64,000 nucleotides of DNA from the NCBI GenBank assembly GCA_022574595.1, contig JACZRS010000001.1, positions 62,001-126,000 on the forward strand, in the 5' to 3' direction. Below, piece by piece: positions 61,719 through 64,000 of the stretch. Numbering within the stretch: the stretch's first letter is position 1; the number at the start of each line of letters is the position of its first letter. The DNA is from Planctomycetota bacterium. GTDB lineage: Bacteria; Planctomycetota; Phycisphaerae; Phycisphaerales; SM1A02. The notes under the pieces were generated by a model. The model did not search any database. It was given only the letters and a program-made list of their open reading frames with translations, and was not told where the DNA came from. A program made the position numbers and the translations under genes.

Positions 61719-62138
61719 GTGAACGTAAAGCCAGAGAATTCTGATACTGACTACGAGCAAGATCATTCCCAAGATAATGATTCAAACTCTCGCACTGTCT
61801 TTAATCCAATTCGTGGCATGAAGAAGCCTTCTGATCTATCAGATCGGCGTTCACCAGGACGCACTCCGCAAGAAGCGCTGATGTGCGACCTGGGACCAGT
61901 TCTTGATCTATCGTGTGGAGGAATGCGAATTCTAAGCAAGCGTCCGCTCAGTGGCATGGTTAAAGCTAAAGTCTGGGCCTTCGATTTCTGCATGACTCTT
62001 GATACACGAGTTGCCTGGTCAAATCGCCTGGGATTTCGCAGGCATGAAATCGGCTTGGAGTTTACCAATATAGATGAACAAGTATCAAAGATTCTTGGAC
62101 GCATCTCAGCATTGCATCGAATGCGACGCGCAATCTAA
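61719..62138 (+). CDS. PilZ-domain c-di-GMP-binding protein (second)
   Basis: 139 aa, starting at GTG 61719. RxxxR is in LSDRRSPGRTPQ and DxSxxG in LDLSCGGMRILSK. The C-terminal strand pair AWSNRLGFRRHEIGLEFTNI is nearly the same as in the first PilZ protein, so the pair arose by tandem duplication. The N-terminal ~45 residues are acidic and unique (EQDHSQDNDSNSR). It is convergent with the cytochrome gene, separated by 3 bases. Confidence 0.85.
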   Translation: MNVKPENSDTDYEQDHSQDNDSNSRTVFNPIRGMKKPSDLSDRRSPGRTPQEALMCDLGPVLDLSCGGMRILSKRPLSGMVKAKVWAFDFCMTLDTRVAWSNRLGFRRHEIGLEFTNIDEQVSKILGRISALHRMRRAI

Positions 62139-62141
62139 AGC

Positions 62142-64000
62142 CTACTCATTAAAAATTACATCTGCGCGCTTAAGCAGTGAATCTCTCACTCGATTCAAAG
62201 TTATGTCTTCCTGAAGCAAACCTTTAACAGTGTTGTAATCCAGCTTCGCTTCATCTGCCATATTAAGTTGATGCTTGGCCATAGCGTTTATTAGTAGACA
62301 GCTTGCGTAGTCCGCCCCTTTTTCCCGTGCAATCAACGATTCACTCAAAGCATTTTCAAACTGCTCTGATAATAAGAAACCGATCGATAACGCCAGCCTA
62401 GCTTTATTAGAATTGCTTTTCTGCAATTTAGCTTGCTTGGCAAACTTCAATCCTTGCTTAATATCCACAACCGATTCATCAGGCGCTAGTAAGTAAGCCA
62501 TGGCTAGATTGGATGCAATTGTTGAATCATCTTTATACCGATTTGCTCCAAAGCGCCACACACGAATGGCACCTGCCCAGTCATCTAAGTAACTTAGAGC
62601 AAGCCCAAGATTCTTATACCCTTGCGGAAAGTTAGGTTCAATTGATAAAGCAGAATTAAAAGCTTCCGCTGCTTCTGCGAATCGGTTTTGCTTAGCCAGC
62701 AGATTCCCAAGATAAAACCAAGCGTCTTTGTGAACCGGACGAAGCTTCAGCGTTTCACGGTAATGCGTCTGGGCTTCCTGGATCTTACCTAATCTCAATA
62801 ATACAGTTGCAAGTCTGTAATGAGTATCCGCAAGGCTTGGCGATAATTCGATAGACTCTCTAAGCAATGCCGCAGCAGCTTCATCATCCCCAAGCCCCGC
62901 CATGGCCACTCCTGCGTTTGCTATGGCCATTGCGCTATTTGGTGCACGAATTAGTATTTCTGCGAAAATATCTCTAGCTTCAGAAAAACGGTGAGCTTTA
63001 AGCAATACCGATCCTAATTCCATAAGCGGGGTTGTAGATAACGGTTGAGCTTCTTTTATCGCAGCCTCTAACACCTTCAGCTGCGACATATCACCATCAC
63101 CCAAGGCACTAATAGCCAAGTGCACCCTGTCTGTAACTTCAGGTTGCTGCTGAAAATCATCTTCCCAGTAAAGCTTAACCGTCGCTCCCAGCGGAGAACC
63201 AGTTTCTAAGAGCGGCCTAGTTAGACCTGCACCTGGGTTTCTTTGAATCAGATGATCCGTCATCACAACATGAATTACATCCTGTGTGCGGCGCTGTGGC
63301 ATGTGACACGCTACACAATCATCCGCGGCAACCTCTAACTGATGGCCAGTCATCTGATCCAAGCGACAATCATCAAGTTCATGACAACTAAAACACTTCT
63401 CACGATAAAACGCAACTTGATCTGTCTCCGGAACTTTGCGGTGTGGATCATGGCAAGTCAAGCAACTCATCTGGCCATCGCTTTGAATATAACAACGACT
63501 TTGTCTTAAACGATAAGGATGATGATTTATCTGAAAGCGATCCTTAACATCCTTGCCATCATCAAAATCGAAGTGAACCAAATACTCATCCAGCGGCTGA
63601 CCCGGACGATAGGAATATATATCGCGCCCAAACCTGGTGGCAAAGCTGGTCAACTTGCTCGATGGCTGAAGATGACATTGATAACACACATCATCACGAA
63701 GCTCAGGTGATAACTTTGCAGGATTGACAATCGCAGCAAGAACTTCCTCATCTGATGCATCGAAATCTTCTGCTAATCGTGCGTGCTCAGCGCCCGGGCC
63801 ATGACACCGCTGACACCCTACGCCTTGGGGTAACACTTTCGGGAATGTATGGGGTTGGCCATAACGATCACTACCGCGCACAACATCTGGATATGCGTTA
63901 TGGCAGAACATGCACGAAAAAGTTATCGATCGCGTGATACCATCATGATCTTCGTTGTCGTAACCAGGCGCTATCCCCCAGGATTGTTCCTGCGTATACC
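62142..64000 (-). CDS. Multihaem cytochrome c fused to TPR domain, N-terminus cut by window edge
   Basis: The frame is open from the stop at 62142 to base 64000 with no start inside that is needed, so the gene continues beyond the window. The visible N-terminal part holds six CxxCH haem sites: CMFCH (just upstream of the first internal Met), CQRCH, CYQCH, CLTCH, CFSCH and CVACH. The last ~350 residues are TPR units, e.g. AQTHYRETLKLRPVHKDAWF and AAEAFNSALSIEPNFPQGYK. The CQRCHGPGAEH and CVACHMP segments are those of cytochrome c554/octahaem-type proteins (Cytochrom_C552/Paired_CXXCH). A periplasmic electron carrier or reductase with a protein-interaction arm, common in planctomycetes. Confidence 0.85.
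   Translation of the reverse strand, partial: YTQEQSWGIAPGYDNEDHDGITRSITFSCMFCHNAYPDVVRGSDRYGQPHTFPKVLPQGVGCQRCHGPGAEHARLAEDFDASDEEVLAAIVNPAKLSPELRDDVCYQCHLQPSSKLTSFATRFGRDIYSYRPGQPLDEYLVHFDFDDGKDVKDRFQINHHPYRLRQSRCYIQSDGQMSCLTCHDPHRKVPETDQVAFYREKCFSCHELDDCRLDQMTGHQLEVAADDCVACHMPQRRTQDVIHVVMTDHLIQRNPGAGLTRPLLETGSPLGATVKLYWEDDFQQQPEVTDRVHLAISALGDGDMSQLKVLEAAIKEAQPLSTTPLMELGSVLLKAHRFSEARDIFAEILIRAPNSAMAIANAGVAMAGLGDDEAAAALLRESIELSPSLADTHYRLATVLLRLGKIQEAQTHYRETLKLRPVHKDAWFYLGNLLAKQNRFAEAAEAFNSALSIEPNFPQGYKNLGLALSYLDDWAGAIRVWRFGANRYKDDSTIASNLAMAYLLAPDESVVDIKQGLKFAKQAKLQKSNSNKARLALSIGFLLSEQFENALSESLIAREKGADYASCLLINAMAKHQLNMADEAKLDYNTVKGLLQEDITLNRVRDSLLKRADVIFNE

Noticed and set aside
1-64000. CRISPR arrays, insertion sequences, prophage or integrase genes
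   Set aside because: No regularly spaced repeats, transposase motifs or phage genes were seen on either strand.

Overview
The window reads as a chromosomal piece of a Planctomycetota bacterium, most likely Phycisphaerae-related. This rests on gene content only: a secreted DUF1080 (3-keto-disaccharide hydrolase-like) protein, HAF and FG-GAP-type exported proteins ending in a two-EF-hand dockerin-like tail that finishes in -NWG, planctomycete-style TPR/metalloprotease and cytochrome/TPR proteins, and palindromic intergenic repeats. Base composition looks moderate by eye (not counted), except for a visibly GC-richer block around 50.1-52.8 kb. No rRNA, CRISPR array, transposase or phage module was seen.

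Layout. 0-4.6 kb (minus): type IV pilus assembly operon pilM-pilN-pilO-GspB/PilP-like-pilB; pilB runs off the left edge. 4.8-7.5 kb (minus): hisS-DUF1080-mqnB, with overlaps or gaps of a few bases. 7.7-14 kb: zinc alcohol dehydrogenase, a small zinc-ribbon membrane protein with a decayed paralogue, a nitrilase, and a methylmalonyl-CoA mutase catalytic subunit translationally coupled to an MntA-HepT pair. 14.2-21.6 kb: ispF, an HD hydrolase, a LolA-like lipoprotein, cysteine dioxygenase, a large TPR metallopeptidase, an SDR and an ECF sigma factor with its membrane partner. 21.8-26.1 kb: Fic protein behind a four-unit 12-bp repeat, acyl-CoA carboxylase carboxyltransferase and pilT. 26.1-26.5 kb: unassigned structured DNA with a terminator. 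26.6-33.4 kb: ftsK with a very acidic tail, two small membrane proteins, an orphan HsdR-N-like protein, a FabZ-ACP-FabZ cassette and coaD. 33.4-46.7 kb: mostly housekeeping (sucD, purM, arfB, lptB, a methyltransferase) mixed with hypothetical genes. 46.9-56.3 kb: accessory region with three dockerin-tailed exported proteins, a dockerin relic, an MFS transporter and a ChaN-like lipoprotein whose 3' end is duplicated on the far side of one dockerin gene. 56.3-64 kb: tsaC, a TolC-like protein, an SH3-like exported protein, tRNA-Ala(TGC), two PilZ proteins and a multihaem cytochrome/TPR protein that runs off the right edge.

How the genes connect. pilMNO/pilB, pilT and the two PilZ proteins could form a c-di-GMP-responsive type IV pilus system. 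The mutase and the acyl-CoA carboxyltransferase would fit a propionyl-/methylmalonyl-CoA or branched-chain route feeding sucD (succinyl-CoA). FabZ-ACP-FabZ sits next to coaD, which makes the precursor of the ACP prosthetic group. The dockerin-tailed proteins look like a family of exported, surface-anchored or sorted proteins.

The least ordinary signals are the 12-bp iterons before fic, the micro-ORF/hairpin/terminator block at 26.1-26.25 kb, the duplicated ChaN tail around a dockerin gene, a 30-bp repeat that supplies the last codons of tsaC, and an apparent frameshift in the signal peptide of an FG-GAP protein.
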